A stretch of 26,105 bases of DNA, from NCBI GenBank assembly GCA_035540755.1, contig DATLGD010000060.1, positions 1 through 26,105 on the forward strand, written 5' to 3'. The notes under the pieces were generated by a model. The model saw only the letters and a program-made list of their open reading frames with translations. It did not search any database and was not told where the DNA came from. The DNA comes from DATLGD01 sp035540755. GTDB lineage: Bacteria; Actinomycetota; Actinomycetes; Mycobacteriales; SCTD01. A program made the translations under genes and the position numbers. Numbering within the stretch: the first letter of the stretch is position 1; the number at the start of each line of letters is the position of its first letter. Positions 1 through 8,154 of this stretch are shown in pieces.

Positions 1-1020
1 GATCCGGCCCAGGTAGGGATCGGACGTCGTGCGCACCACCTCGGCGGCCAGCGGCCCGTCCGGGTCACACGCCAGGGGGGCGGCCGGCGACCCGTCCGGC
101 CGGCGGACCGGCGGGCAGCCGTGCTCGAGGGGGGAGGGGAACCCGGCGACGAGCAGGTCGAGCAGCTCGGCCGTCCCGACGCCGGCCAGCGGTGCGACGG
201 CGAGCACCGGATGGAAGTGCCCTCGGGCGACCGCCCGCTCGAAGTCCTGCACCAGCAGGGCGTCGTCGAGCTCCTCGCCGGCCAGGTAACGGTCGAGCAG
301 CGTCTCGTCCTCGCTCTCGGCGATCACAGCCTCGAGCAGGTCGGCGCGCAGGCCCTCGACGAGCGTCAGGTGCTGTGCGTCCGGCTCGCGGTCGACCGGC
401 TCCCCGCCCGACCAGTCGGACAGGCGTCCGCGCAGCAGGTCGAGCAGCCCGACCACCTCGTGCCCGTCGTCGCCGTGCAGCGGGAGCAGCAGGGGGTGCA
501 CGCCCTCGCCGAGCAGCCGCTGACAGAGTGCGACCGTCTCGTCGAAGTCGGCCCGCGGCCGGTCCAGCTGGGTCACCACGACCGCCCGGGGCATGCCGAC
601 CGACGCGCACTCCTCCCACAGCTGCGTGGTCCGCGCGTCGAGCCCGGCGGCAGCCGAGACGACGAACAGGGCCGCGTCGGCGGCGCGCAGGCCGGCGCGC
701 ACCTCGCCGGGGAAGTCAGGGGAGCCGGGGGTGTCGACGAGGTTGAGCTTGGTGCCGGCGTGCTCGACGGCGGCGACCGCCAGTGACAGCGAGTGGCGGC
801 GCCGGATCTCGGCGGGGTCGGTGTCGAGCGCCGACCCCCCCTCGTCGACCCGGCCGGCCCGCGGGAGCGCGCCGGTGCGCACCAGCAGAGCCTCGAGCAG
901 CGTCGTCTTCCCGGCGCCGGCCGGTCCGACGACGACGACGTTGCGGACCAGCTCCGGTGGGCGGGGCGCCGGCGCCGGGTTCACGTCCTTGCTCCGGCCG
1001 CCTGCCGACGACGTGGCCAT
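1..1020 (-). CDS. EF-G2-like translational GTPase, 5' part (3' end off the left edge)
   Basis: The first 340 codons of a GTPase related to elongation factor G, most like the actinobacterial EF-G2 paralogue. The ATG at 1020-1018 follows a purine-rich GGGAG site, and the frame is open to the window edge. G1 is the P-loop G32-P-A-G-A-G-K-T39. Switch I carries RRHSLSL (residues 74-80) where canonical EF-G has a Thr-containing element. G3 is D96-T-P-G99. G4 reads T150-Q-L-D153 in place of NKxD. These deviations suggest a specialised paralogue rather than the main translocase; the role of EF-G2 proteins is poorly defined. It is transcribed divergently from the pgsA operon across a 189-base gap (1021-1209) in which I see no convincing promoter. 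Confidence 0.85.
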   Translation of the reverse strand, partial: MATSSAGGRSKDVNPAPAPRPPELVRNVVVVGPAGAGKTTLLEALLVRTGALPRAGRVDEGGSALDTDPAEIRRRHSLSLAVAAVEHAGTKLNLVDTPGSPDFPGEVRAGLRAADAALFVVSAAAGLDARTTQLWEECASVGMPRAVVVTQLDRPRADFDETVALCQRLLGEGVHPLLLPLHGDDGHEVVGLLDLLRGRLSDWSGGEPVDREPDAQHLTLVEGLRADLLEAVIAESEDETLLDRYLAGEELDDALLVQDFERAVARGHFHPVLAVAPLAGVGTAELLDLLVAGFPSPLEHGCPPVRRPDGSPAAPLACDPDGPLAAEVVRTTSDPYLGRI

Positions 1021-1209
1021 GCCGCTCCCACCCCTCCCGCGCCCGCCGGTCGGCGGCCTGACGTCTCGCTCCCGCTGGTGGGACCACTATGGTCGCTCCC
1101 GGGGGCGGACGGGGAGTCGCCGCCCCGCCGACCGGGCTGTCAGGCGCCGGCGGGGCCGCCGGGGTCGCCGACCGCGGGGCCGGACACGGGCCGACGTGGA
1201 CGGAGGGCG

Positions 1210-1827
1210 ATGCTCAACCTGCGGGTGCGTCCGGCCATGAACCGCGTCGTCGGCCCGGTGGCCGGCGGGCTGCTGCGGATCGGCGTGACCCCCGACGCGG
1301 TGACCGTGGTCGGCACGCTCGGCGTCGTGGTGGGCGCCCTGGTCTTCTTCCCCCGCGGGATGTTCCTCGCCGGCACCACGATCGTGTTCTTCTCGGTGCT
1401 GACCGACATGCTCGACGGGGCGATGGCCCGCCGGCGCGGCACCGCGAGCCGGTTCGGGGCCTGGCTGGACTCGACCTGCGACCGGGTCGCGGACGCCGCC
1501 ATCTTCAGCGGCCTCGCGCTGTGGTTCGCCGGTGGCGGCGACAGCCCGCTGCTGCTCGCAGTGGTGCTGTTCTGCCTGGTGAGCGGCAGCGTGGTCAGCT
1601 ACGCCAAGGCGCGGGCCGAGGGCCTCGGCCTGCGCTGCGACGTCGGGCTCGCCGAGCGCGCCGAGCGGCTCATCCTGGTCCTGCTCGGCACGTTCCTCAC
1701 CGGTCTCGGCCTCGACCTGGCGCTGCCCGTCCTGCTCTGGCTGCTCGCCGCGGCCTCGGCCGTCACCGTGGTGCAGCGGCTGCTCGAGGTCCGCCGTCAG
1801 GCCGCCCGCACGGAGCAGCTCCGCTGA
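1210..1827 (+). CDS. pgsA: CDP-alcohol phosphatidyltransferase, probable phosphatidylinositol-phosphate synthase
   Basis: A 205-residue membrane enzyme that joins a CDP-diacylglycerol to a polar alcohol, here most likely inositol phosphate, the first committed step to phosphatidylinositol and its mannosides. The family signature is complete: D66-x2-D69-G70-x2-A73-R74-x8-G83-x3-D87-x3-D91, which supplies the metal-binding aspartates. Several hydrophobic segments surround it (about 31-63, 96-125 and 150-190). The ATG at 1210 has GGAGGG just upstream and gives the usual family length. The inositol substrate is inferred from the neighbours: the PIM acyltransferase and PimA follow directly, the same order as Rv2612c-Rv2611c-Rv2610c in M. 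tuberculosis. Its stop overlaps the proposed start of the next gene. Confidence 0.92.
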   Translation: MLNLRVRPAMNRVVGPVAGGLLRIGVTPDAVTVVGTLGVVVGALVFFPRGMFLAGTTIVFFSVLTDMLDGAMARRRGTASRFGAWLDSTCDRVADAAIFSGLALWFAGGGDSPLLLAVVLFCLVSGSVVSYAKARAEGLGLRCDVGLAERAERLILVLLGTFLTGLGLDLALPVLLWLLAAASAVTVVQRLLEVRRQAARTEQLR

Positions 1828-2783
1828 CGGGCCGGGCCGGTGCGCTGGCTGCGCTGCGGCGACGCCTGCCGTCGCCGACGGCTGTCGCCGACCTGGTCAC
1901 CGGGCGGCTGACCGACAGCGCCTACGCGGCAGGCTGGGCAGTGGTCCGGGCGCTGCCCGAACCGGCAGCGCGCCGGCTGTTCGCGGCCGGAGCCGACCTG
2001 GCCGTGCAGCGCGGGGGTCCGCCGGTCGACCGGTTGCGCGCCAACCTCGTCCGGGTCGCTCCGACGGCCGACCAGGACGTGCTCGTCCGCGACGGCATGC
2101 GCTCCTACGCCCGCTACTGGTGCGAGGTCTTCCGGCTGCCGGTCATGTCGCAGGAGCGGATCCAGAGCGGGATGCACCTCGACGATCCCGGCGGACTGCT
2201 GCACGAGGCAACCGCGTCCGATCGGGGCCTGGTGCTGGCTCTGCCGCACTCCGGCAACTGGGACCACGCCGGCGCCTGGCTCGTGGGGCAGGGGGTCCGG
2301 TTCACCACTGTCGCCGAGCGGCTGCGCCCCGAGCAGCTCTACGACCGGTTCGTCGCCTTCCGCCAGGGGCTGGGCATGGAGGTGCTGCCGCTGACCGGCG
2401 GCCAGCCGCCGTTCGAGGTCCTGGCCGAGCGGCTGCGCGCAGGCGGGACGCTGTGCCTGCTCGCCGACCGCGACCTGTCCTCCCGCGGAGTCGGGGTCGA
2501 CTTCTTCGGCGCCCGTACCCGGATGCCGGCCGGTCCGGCCGCCCTCGCGCTGCGCACCGGTGCCGTGCTCCTGCCGGTGACGCTGTCGTTCCGGCCGGAC
2601 GGCTGGGCGACCGTCATCCACCCGCCCGTCGAGCCGACCGACGTCGCCGCCATGACCCAGTCGATGGCCGACGCCTTCGCCCGGGGGATCGCCGAGCACC
2701 CGGCGGACTGGCACATGCTGCAGCGGCTCTGGCTCGACGACCTCGACGTCGACGACCCCCGTCGTCGCGAGGTCGGAGCGTGA
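1824..2783 (+). CDS. patA: Phosphatidylinositol mannoside acyltransferase (LpxL/HtrB-like), probable CTG start
   Basis: A 319-residue member of the lipid A acyltransferase (LpxL/HtrB) family. In actinobacteria it acylates the mannose of phosphatidylinositol monomannoside at the inner face of the membrane. The catalytic HX4D motif is H142-S-G-N-W-D147. Start choice: the conserved N-terminal segment (residues 24-40, ending AYAAGW) lies upstream of the first in-frame GTG (1941), and no in-frame ATG, GTG or TTG precedes it near the end of pgsA. The CTG at 1824 fits best. It forms a CTGA overlap with the pgsA stop, has GGAG at 1812-1815 with an 8-base spacing, and gives about the length of Rv2611c as I recall it. 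Its own stop overlaps the pimA GTG by four bases, so pgsA-patA-pimA looks translationally coupled. Confidence 0.9.
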   Translation: MTGRAGALAALRRRLPSPTAVADLVTGRLTDSAYAAGWAVVRALPEPAARRLFAAGADLAVQRGGPPVDRLRANLVRVAPTADQDVLVRDGMRSYARYWCEVFRLPVMSQERIQSGMHLDDPGGLLHEATASDRGLVLALPHSGNWDHAGAWLVGQGVRFTTVAERLRPEQLYDRFVAFRQGLGMEVLPLTGGQPPFEVLAERLRAGGTLCLLADRDLSSRGVGVDFFGARTRMPAGPAALALRTGAVLLPVTLSFRPDGWATVIHPPVEPTDVAAMTQSMADAFARGIAEHPADWHMLQRLWLDDLDVDDPRRREVGA

Positions 2784-4039
2784 AGGTCGGGCTGGTCTGC
2801 CCCTACACCTGGGACACCCCGGGAGGGGTCAAGGCGCACGTCGACGACCTCGCGCACGAGCTCCTGCGGCTCGGCCACGAGGTGCAGGTGCTGGCCCCCG
2901 TCGACGAGCCGGACGCCCCCGACGTCCCCGCCTGGGTGACGTCCGCGGGGCGCGCGGTCCCCATCCCCTACAACGGCTCGGTCGCGCGGCTGGTCTTCGG
3001 CCCGCTGTCGCTGGCGCGGGCCCGGCGGTGGCTGCGCGACGGCGACTTCGACGTCCTGCACGTGCACGAGCCGATGGTGCCGAGCGTGTCGATGCTCGCC
3101 TGCTTCGCCGCCGACGGCCCGATGGTCGCGACCTTCCACTACGCCGCCGAGCGGTCCCGCGCCCTGCAGGTCTTCGGCAACGCCATGCAGCCGGCACTCG
3201 AGAAGGTGACCGGTCGGATCGCGGTGTCGCCGGCCGCCCGCCGGGTGGTGGTCGAGCACCTGAGCGGCGACGCCGTCCTCATCCCCAACGGCGTCGACGT
3301 CGGCCGCTTCACCGGGGCCGAGCCGCTGCCGGGCCGTGGCGGCGAGCCGACCGTGGTCTTCCTCGGGCGCATCGACGAGCCGCGCAAGGGCCTGGCCGTG
3401 CTGCTCGAGGCGCTTCCCGAGCTGGTCCGCCTGGTGCCCGACGTGCGGCTGCTCGTCGCCGGACCGGGGAATGCCGACGACGTCCGCGCGCTCGTGCCGC
3501 GGTCCCTGCGCGACCGCGTCGAGCTGCTCGGCCTGGTCGCCGAGCAGGACAAGCCGCGGGTCTATGCCAGCGGCACCGTGTACTGCGCCCCGAACACCCA
3601 CGGCGAGTCGTTCGGCATCGTGCTCACCGAGGCGATGGCGACCGGCACCCCGGTCGTGGCGAGCGCGCTGCCGGCCTTCCGCCGGGTGCTGCAGGACGGC
3701 GCTGCGGGCGTGCTCTTCCCGGTCGGTGACGCCGAGGCCCTGGCGCACGCCCTCGCCGGCCTGCTCGACGACCCGGAGCGGCGCGCGCGGCTGTCGGCCG
3801 CGGCGGCCGAGGCGGTCCAGGCCTACGACTGGTCGACCGTGACCGCGCGGGTGGTCGAGGTGTACGAGACGGCCGTGGCCGCCGCCCCGTCCCACCACGT
3901 CGAGCTGGATGCCGACCTCGACGTCCTCCTGCGGCCGGAGGAGCCCGAGCCCGAGCCCGTCGACGGCGACGACGTCGGCCGGCTGCTGCCGACGCTGCGG
4001 CGCTGGAAGGCCCTGCGGACGGGCAGGTCCGGCTCGTGA
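2780..4039 (+). CDS. pimA: Phosphatidylinositol alpha-mannosyltransferase PimA (GT4)
   Basis: A 419-residue GT-B glycosyltransferase of family GT4 that transfers mannose from GDP-mannose to phosphatidylinositol at the cytoplasmic face, the first step of PIM synthesis. The N-terminal Rossmann half has the glycine loop TPGGV (13-17) for the acceptor side. H120 matches His118 of mycobacterial PimA, and R197 and K203 in GRIDEPRKG match its Arg196/Lys202 nucleotide-binding pair. The donor-site E-x7-E motif is in ESFGIVLTE. GTG at 2780 overlaps the patA stop (GTGA). About 45 acidic and then basic residues at the C-terminus (about 375-419) exceed the usual PimA length. A basic RRWKALRTGR end could help membrane contact, but this is a guess. 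Confidence 0.94.
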   Translation: MKVGLVCPYTWDTPGGVKAHVDDLAHELLRLGHEVQVLAPVDEPDAPDVPAWVTSAGRAVPIPYNGSVARLVFGPLSLARARRWLRDGDFDVLHVHEPMVPSVSMLACFAADGPMVATFHYAAERSRALQVFGNAMQPALEKVTGRIAVSPAARRVVVEHLSGDAVLIPNGVDVGRFTGAEPLPGRGGEPTVVFLGRIDEPRKGLAVLLEALPELVRLVPDVRLLVAGPGNADDVRALVPRSLRDRVELLGLVAEQDKPRVYASGTVYCAPNTHGESFGIVLTEAMATGTPVVASALPAFRRVLQDGAAGVLFPVGDAEALAHALAGLLDDPERRARLSAAAAEAVQAYDWSTVTARVVEVYETAVAAAPSHHVELDADLDVLLRPEEPEPEPVDGDDVGRLLPTLRRWKALRTGRSGS

Positions 4040-4548
4040 GCGTGACCACCGCCGTTCTCGTGCTGCTCGCCGTGCTCCTGTCCGGGGTGTACCTGTCCTG
4101 GACGGCCGGGCGGCTGGACCGGCTGCACGCCCGCGTCGACGCCGCGTGGGCGGCACTCGACGCGCAGCTGGTCCGCCGGGCAGCGGCCGCCCTCGCCCTG
4201 GTGCCGCTCCTGCCGCCGGCCGAGGCCGCTGCCCTCGACGCGGCTGCGCACGCCTGCATCGAGGCGCGGGACGAGGGCCGGGAGGCGGTCGAGAACCGGC
4301 TGTCCCGGGCACTGCGGTCCGCCCTCGCCGTGCTGCCGCCCGGCACCGAGCTCGAGGAGCTGCAGAGCGCCGTGACGCGGGTGGGGCTCGCGCGCTCGTT
4401 CCACAACGCCGCGGTCAAGGACACCCGCGCCCTGCGCTTCCGGCGCATCCCGCGGGCGCTGCGGCTCAACGGGCGCCGGGCCATGCCGGAGTACTTCGAG
4501 ATCGACGACACGTCGCTGCTGCAGGCCGTTCCCCGGCCGCCGACCTAG
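4036..4548 (+). CDS. LemA-like single-pass membrane protein
   Basis: A 170-residue protein with one N-terminal transmembrane helix (about 3-22) and a helical remainder. The stretch after the helix (RLHARVDAAWAALDAQL, about 33-49) follows the LemA pattern of a helix with V-x-x-AW-x-x-x-D-x-QL. The C-terminal part has the LemA-type ARSFHNAAVKD segment and ends near a PEYFEIDD motif, as in LemA proteins. LemA proteins have no agreed biochemical role. GTG at 4036 overlaps the pimA stop (GTGA), so it is the last coupled gene of the PIM operon. That position makes an envelope role plausible without proving it. Confidence 0.75.
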   Translation: MSVTTAVLVLLAVLLSGVYLSWTAGRLDRLHARVDAAWAALDAQLVRRAAAALALVPLLPPAEAAALDAAAHACIEARDEGREAVENRLSRALRSALAVLPPGTELEELQSAVTRVGLARSFHNAAVKDTRALRFRRIPRALRLNGRRAMPEYFEIDDTSLLQAVPRPPT

Positions 4549-4551
4549 TGT
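4546..4551 (+). promoter_or_regulatory. Possible -10 element for a near-leaderless lipoprotein transcript
   Basis: TAGTGT fits the actinobacterial TAnnnT -10 pattern and ends 8 bases before the GTG at 4560, a spacing at which transcripts would start at or next to the start codon. No -35 was recognised. A GGAG at 4552-4555 could instead act as a ribosome binding site for read-through from the upstream operon. Confidence 0.25.
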
Positions 4552-4559
4552 GGAGCGGC

Positions 4560-5585
4560 GTGAGCACCCCGCGCCGCGCCCGTCCCGCCCTCGTCGCCCT
4601 CGTCGCGGCGATCAGTCTGCTGCTGGTCACGGCCTGCGGCGGGGACGAGCCGGCCGCCGCGCCGCCGCCCGCCGAGCCGACGGAGGAGGCGCCGCCGCCC
4701 CCGCCGCCGGTCGACCCGCTCACCGGCGTCGCGCCCGAGCCCACCTCGCCGCTGGTCGCGGTCAAGGTGGACAACTCGCCGCTCGCCAGGCCGTTCCACC
4801 GTGGCCTCGAGTTCGCCTCGACGGTCTACGTCGAGCTCGTCGAGGGCGGCGCCACCCGGTTCCTGGCGCTGTACTCCCAGCCGGTCGACACCGAGATCGG
4901 CCCGGTCCGGAGCCTGCGCGAGAGCGACATCGAGCTGCTCACCCAGCACGGCCGGATCGGCGTCGCGTTCACCGGAGCCAACCCGGGGGTGCTGGGGACG
5001 TTCCGGCAGACGGTGCAGGACGGCACCTTCGTGGAGGTGTCCTACGAGAACCGGCCGGAGCTCTACCGGCTGGCCGAGCGACGTCGCGACGCCCGCAACT
5101 TCTTCGCGGTGCCCGCCCGGCTGGCCGAGGCTGCCGGGGACGCCTCGCCGGCGCGCGACGTCGGCCTGCGGTTCGACCCGGCCGTGCTCGAGGGCGCGCC
5201 GCCGGCCGGCGGCGCCAGCGTGGTCTTCAGCGACCGGGAGACCGTCGCGGTGGGCTACGACCCCGCGGCCGGCACCTACTCGCTGTCCTGGGCGGGCGCA
5301 CCGATCGCCGGTGCGGCGCCGGCCAACGTCGTCGTGCAGCAGGTGCGCATCAGCGAGAGCGGCTACCGGGACGTCACCGGCGCCGTCACCCCCTTCACCC
5401 ACACGATCGGTGAGGGCGCGGTGCACGTGCTGCGCGACGGCGTCCTCGTGTCCGGCTCGTGGTCACGCCCGGACCACGGCGCCGGCACCGCGCTGGTCGA
5501 CGGAGCGGGCCGCCCGATCGCTCTCAAGCCCGGCCCGACCTGGGTGCTCCTGCAGCCGCAGGGCCTGCCGTTCAACCCGAGCTGA
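4560..5585 (+). CDS. DUF3048 (YerB-like) lipoprotein
   Basis: A 341-residue secreted lipoprotein. The signal peptide has an RR-rich start, a hydrophobic core (about 10-23) and a lipobox LVTA-C26, so the mature protein would be lipid-anchored at Cys26. A Pro/Glu-rich linker (about 30-55) follows. The N-terminal DUF3048 domain begins at DNSPLARP and contains VELVEGGATRF and EIGPVRSLR, typical of the family. The C-terminal DUF3048 domain covers roughly 220-340. The biochemical role of YerB/DUF3048 proteins is unknown; they are usually envelope-associated. An in-frame GTG at 4548 would add only four residues. GTG 4560 is preferred because it follows GGAG. Confidence 0.85.
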   Translation: MSTPRRARPALVALVAAISLLLVTACGGDEPAAAPPPAEPTEEAPPPPPPVDPLTGVAPEPTSPLVAVKVDNSPLARPFHRGLEFASTVYVELVEGGATRFLALYSQPVDTEIGPVRSLRESDIELLTQHGRIGVAFTGANPGVLGTFRQTVQDGTFVEVSYENRPELYRLAERRRDARNFFAVPARLAEAAGDASPARDVGLRFDPAVLEGAPPAGGASVVFSDRETVAVGYDPAAGTYSLSWAGAPIAGAAPANVVVQQVRISESGYRDVTGAVTPFTHTIGEGAVHVLRDGVLVSGSWSRPDHGAGTALVDGAGRPIALKPGPTWVLLQPQGLPFNPS

Positions 5586-5601
5586 CCGCCGCGCTGCGAC
5601 G

Positions 5602-5607
5602 TAGACT
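5602..5607 (+). promoter_or_regulatory. -10 element of the pdxS promoter
   Basis: TAGACT lies in the 70-base gap before pdxS, 48 bases upstream of its GTG. The 14-base context cgtagactcgcccg at 5600-5613 recurs exactly at 10574-10587 before yajC. No clear -35 box is visible. Confidence 0.55.
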
Positions 5608-5655
5608 CGCCCGCGGGGCCCCGGCTCCGCCCACCGCCTGCGAGGAGCACCTGTC

Positions 5656-6588
5656 GTGTCCGCCACTGACGCCCAGCCGCCCGTCCCGCCCGCCAGCACC
5701 GGCGCGCCCGCGCTCGGCACCGACCGCGTGAAGCGCGGCATGGCCGAGATGCTCAAGGGCGGCGTCATCATGGACGTCGTCGACGCCGAGCAGGCGGGCA
5801 TCGCGGAGGAGGCCGGCGCCGTCGCCGTCATGGCGCTCGAGCGCGTGCCCGCCGACATCCGGCGCGACGGCGGCGTCGCGCGCATGAGCGACCCCGACAT
5901 GATCGACGGCATCCAGGCCGCCGTGAGCATCCCGGTCATGGCCAAGGCGCGGATCGGGCACTTCGTCGAGGCCCAGGTGCTGCAGGCGATCGGTGTGGAC
6001 TACGTCGACGAGTCCGAGGTGCTGACCCCGGCCGACTGGGCACACCACATCGACAAGCGGGCGTTCACCGTCCCGTTCGTCTGCGGCGCCACCAACCTCG
6101 GCGAGGCACTCCGGCGCATCTCCGAGGGTGCGGCGATGATCCGCTCCAAGGGCGAGGCCGGCACCGGCGACGTCAGCCAGGCCACCACGCACATCCGCAC
6201 GATCCTGTCCGAGATCAAGAAGCTGACCGTCATGGACGACAGCGAGATCTTCGCCGCGGCCAAGGAGCTGCGGGCACCGGTCGAGCTGGTCCGCGAGACC
6301 GCCGAGCTCGGCCGCCTGCCGGTGGTGCTGTTCGTCGCCGGCGGCGTGGCCACCCCGGCCGACGCGGCGATGATGATGCAGCTCGGCGCCGACGGCGTGT
6401 TCATCGGCAGCGGCATCTTCAAGAGCGGCGACCCGGCCGCCCGGGCCCGCGCCTGCGTGGAGGCCACCGCCTACTACGACGACGCCGAGCGCATCGCCAA
6501 GGTCAGCCGGGGCCTCGGCGAGGCGATGGTCGGCATCGCCGCCGACCAGCTCGGCGCGGGCGACCTGCTGGCCCAGCGCGGTTGGTAG
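5656..6588 (+). CDS. pdxS: Pyridoxal 5'-phosphate synthase lyase subunit PdxS
   Basis: A 310-residue (beta/alpha)8 barrel that makes PLP from ribose 5-phosphate, glyceraldehyde 3-phosphate and ammonia supplied by PdxT. After a divergent Pro/Ala-rich leader of about 24 residues, the near-invariant PdxS core begins at KRGMAEMLKGGVIMD. K97 in VMAKARIGH corresponds to the substrate-binding lysine (Lys81 in Bacillus). A second conserved lysine lies in the RSKGEAGTGDV phosphate-binding region (about residue 163). GTG 5656 has GAGGAG 8 bases upstream. pdxT follows with a 7-base overlap, so the two subunits of the dodecameric synthase should be made together. Confidence 0.97.
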   Translation: MSATDAQPPVPPASTGAPALGTDRVKRGMAEMLKGGVIMDVVDAEQAGIAEEAGAVAVMALERVPADIRRDGGVARMSDPDMIDGIQAAVSIPVMAKARIGHFVEAQVLQAIGVDYVDESEVLTPADWAHHIDKRAFTVPFVCGATNLGEALRRISEGAAMIRSKGEAGTGDVSQATTHIRTILSEIKKLTVMDDSEIFAAAKELRAPVELVRETAELGRLPVVLFVAGGVATPADAAMMMQLGADGVFIGSGIFKSGDPAARARACVEATAYYDDAERIAKVSRGLGEAMVGIAADQLGAGDLLAQRGW

Positions 6589-7223
6589 CGGTCACCCCGT
6601 CGAGAGGCCCGAAGGTCGGCGTCCTCGCGCTGCAGGGCGACGTCCGCGAGCACACGGCCGCGCTGCGGGCCGCCGGTGCCGAGCCGGTGCCCGTGCGGCG
6701 GGTGGACGAGCTCGCCGGCCTGGACGGGCTGGTGCTGCCCGGCGGCGAGTCGACGACGATCGGCCGCCTGCTGCAGGTCTTCGAGCTGCTCGAGCCGCTG
6801 CGCGCGGCCGTCGCCGGCGGGCTGCCGGTGTACGGCTCCTGCGCCGGGATGATCCTGCTGGCCCGCGACGTGGTCCGTGAGCCGGCGGACGGCCGGCCCG
6901 ACCAGCCGACGCTCGGCGGGCTCGACGTCACCGTCCGGCGCAACGCCTTCGGCACGCAGGTCGACAGCTTCGAGGCCGACCTGCCGCTCGAGGGCGTCGA
7001 CGGCGGCGACGTGCACGGCGTCTTCATCCGCGCGCCCTGGGTCGAGTCGACCGGGGACGGGGTCAAGGTGCTCGCACGGGTCCCGGCCGGCGCACCGGCC
7101 GCGGGTAGGGTCGTCGCCGTCCGGCAGGGGCCGTTGCTGGCCACGTCGTTCCACCCCGAGCTCACCGGCGACGGCCGGGTGCACGCTCTGTTCGTCGACA
7201 TCGTGAGGGAGACCCACTCATGA
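6582..7223 (+). CDS. pdxT: Pyridoxal 5'-phosphate synthase glutaminase subunit PdxT
   Basis: A 213-residue class I glutamine amidotransferase that hydrolyses glutamine and passes ammonia to PdxS. The nucleophile is C87 in the elbow GSCAGM, and the His-Glu pair is in SFHPEL near residue 193. The PGGEST glycine-rich oxyanion segment is at 53-58. The TTG at 6582, which overlaps the end of pdxS by 7 bases, is the only conventional start before the conserved core VGVLALQGD. The next codons contain no ATG or GTG, so a TTG start is likely. The stop overlaps the ATG of the yebC homologue (ATGA). Confidence 0.95.
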   Translation: MVAVTPSRGPKVGVLALQGDVREHTAALRAAGAEPVPVRRVDELAGLDGLVLPGGESTTIGRLLQVFELLEPLRAAVAGGLPVYGSCAGMILLARDVVREPADGRPDQPTLGGLDVTVRRNAFGTQVDSFEADLPLEGVDGGDVHGVFIRAPWVESTGDGVKVLARVPAGAPAAGRVVAVRQGPLLATSFHPELTGDGRVHALFVDIVRETHS

Positions 7224-7969
7224 GCGGCCACTCCAAGTGGGCGACCACCAAGCACAAGAAGGCCGTGGTCGACGCCAAGCGCGGCAAGCTGTTCGCCAAG
7301 CTCATCAAGACCATCGAGGTGGCGGCGCGCACCGGCGGGGGAGACCCGGCCGGCAACCCGACGCTCGCCGACGCCATCGCCAAGGCCAAGTCGCAGTCGG
7401 TGCCCAACGACAACATCGACCGCGCGGTCAAGCGCGGCAGCGGCGAGCTCGGAGACGCCGCGGCCTACGAGGAGATCACCTACGAGGCCTACGGCCCCGG
7501 CGGCGTGGCCCTCATGGTCGAGTGCCTCACCGACAACCGGAACCGGGCCGCGGCCGAGGTGCGCACGGCCATCACCCGCAACGCGGGCAACCCCGCCGAC
7601 CCGGGGTCGGTGGCCTACCTGTTCTCCCGCAAGGGCGTCGTGCTCGTGACCAAGTCCGACGGCGTCACCGAGGACGACGTCACGCTCGCCGTGCTCGAGG
7701 CCGGTGCGGAAGACGTCACCGACCTCGGCGAGGCGTTCGAGGTGGTCAGCGACGCCACCGACACCCACGCCGTGCGCCTGGCCTGCACCGACGCCGGGCT
7801 CGAGGTGGAGTCGGCCGACATCGCCTGGCTGCCGAGCGTCAGCGTGCCGCTCGAGGAGGAGGACGCCCGCAGGGTGCTGCGCCTGGTCGAGGCGCTCGAG
7901 GACCTCGACGACGTCCAGAACGTCTGGGCCAACTTCGACATCAGCGACGAGATCCTCGAGTCCGTCTGA
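7220..7969 (+). CDS. yebC: YebC/PmpR-family protein (TACO1 family)
   Basis: A 249-residue member of the YebC family, variously described as transcriptional regulators or as ribosome-associated factors that relieve stalling. The hallmark start SGHSKWATTKHKKA (2-15) and the conserved NDNIDRAVKRG and YEAYGPGGVALMVE segments are present, and length is normal. ATG 7220 overlaps the pdxT stop. In actinobacteria the gene commonly lies between the pdx genes and ruvC, as here. It is followed by a 363-base non-coding region, so it probably ends the pdx transcript. Confidence 0.95.
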   Translation: MSGHSKWATTKHKKAVVDAKRGKLFAKLIKTIEVAARTGGGDPAGNPTLADAIAKAKSQSVPNDNIDRAVKRGSGELGDAAAYEEITYEAYGPGGVALMVECLTDNRNRAAAEVRTAITRNAGNPADPGSVAYLFSRKGVVLVTKSDGVTEDDVTLAVLEAGAEDVTDLGEAFEVVSDATDTHAVRLACTDAGLEVESADIAWLPSVSVPLEEEDARRVLRLVEALEDLDDVQNVWANFDISDEILESV

Positions 7970-8058
7970 CGGCGATGCCGTCGCACCGGCGCCCAGACGG
8001 CCCGGGCGGCGCGGCCCGGCCCGCCCGCCCCGGCCCGGCTCGGCCCGCCGGGCAGCAG

Positions 8059-8074
8059 CGTGCGCCGGCGCACG
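8059..8074. repeat. 16-base perfect palindrome
   Basis: CGTGCGCCGGCGCACG is its own reverse complement. It lies 90 bases after the yebC stop and 5 bases before the first hairpin arm. It could be a protein-binding dyad or part of a terminator structure. There is no T-tract after it. Confidence 0.6.
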
Positions 8075-8079
8075 GGGGC

Positions 8080-8129
8080 GATCTCTGACGGCCGTCCCGG
8101 CGCAGCCCGTCCCCTCGACGTCAGAGATC
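8080..8129. repeat. Long hairpin 1 (GATCTCTGACG ... CGTCAGAGATC)
   Basis: The arms 8080-8090 and 8119-8129 are perfect 11-base reverse complements separated by 28 bases. The same 11-mer builds hairpin 2 at 8155-8205. The regular forward-reverse-forward-reverse layout is like a REP/BIME-type element or a pair of dyad operators. Confidence 0.7.
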
Positions 8130-8154
8130 ACTGGCGTAGGCGTGGCCCGTGGCT

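Noticed and set aside
1089..1823. Extension of patA to an upstream ATG at 1089
   Set aside because: This would run through the whole of pgsA in another frame, with no homology; the CTG at 1824 explains the conserved N-terminus.
2339..4312. Long minus-strand open frame opposite patA-pimA
   Set aside because: It lies opposite well-supported family genes, has low-complexity Arg/Gly/Pro/His-rich sequence and no recognisable domain. Such shadows are expected at this GC content.
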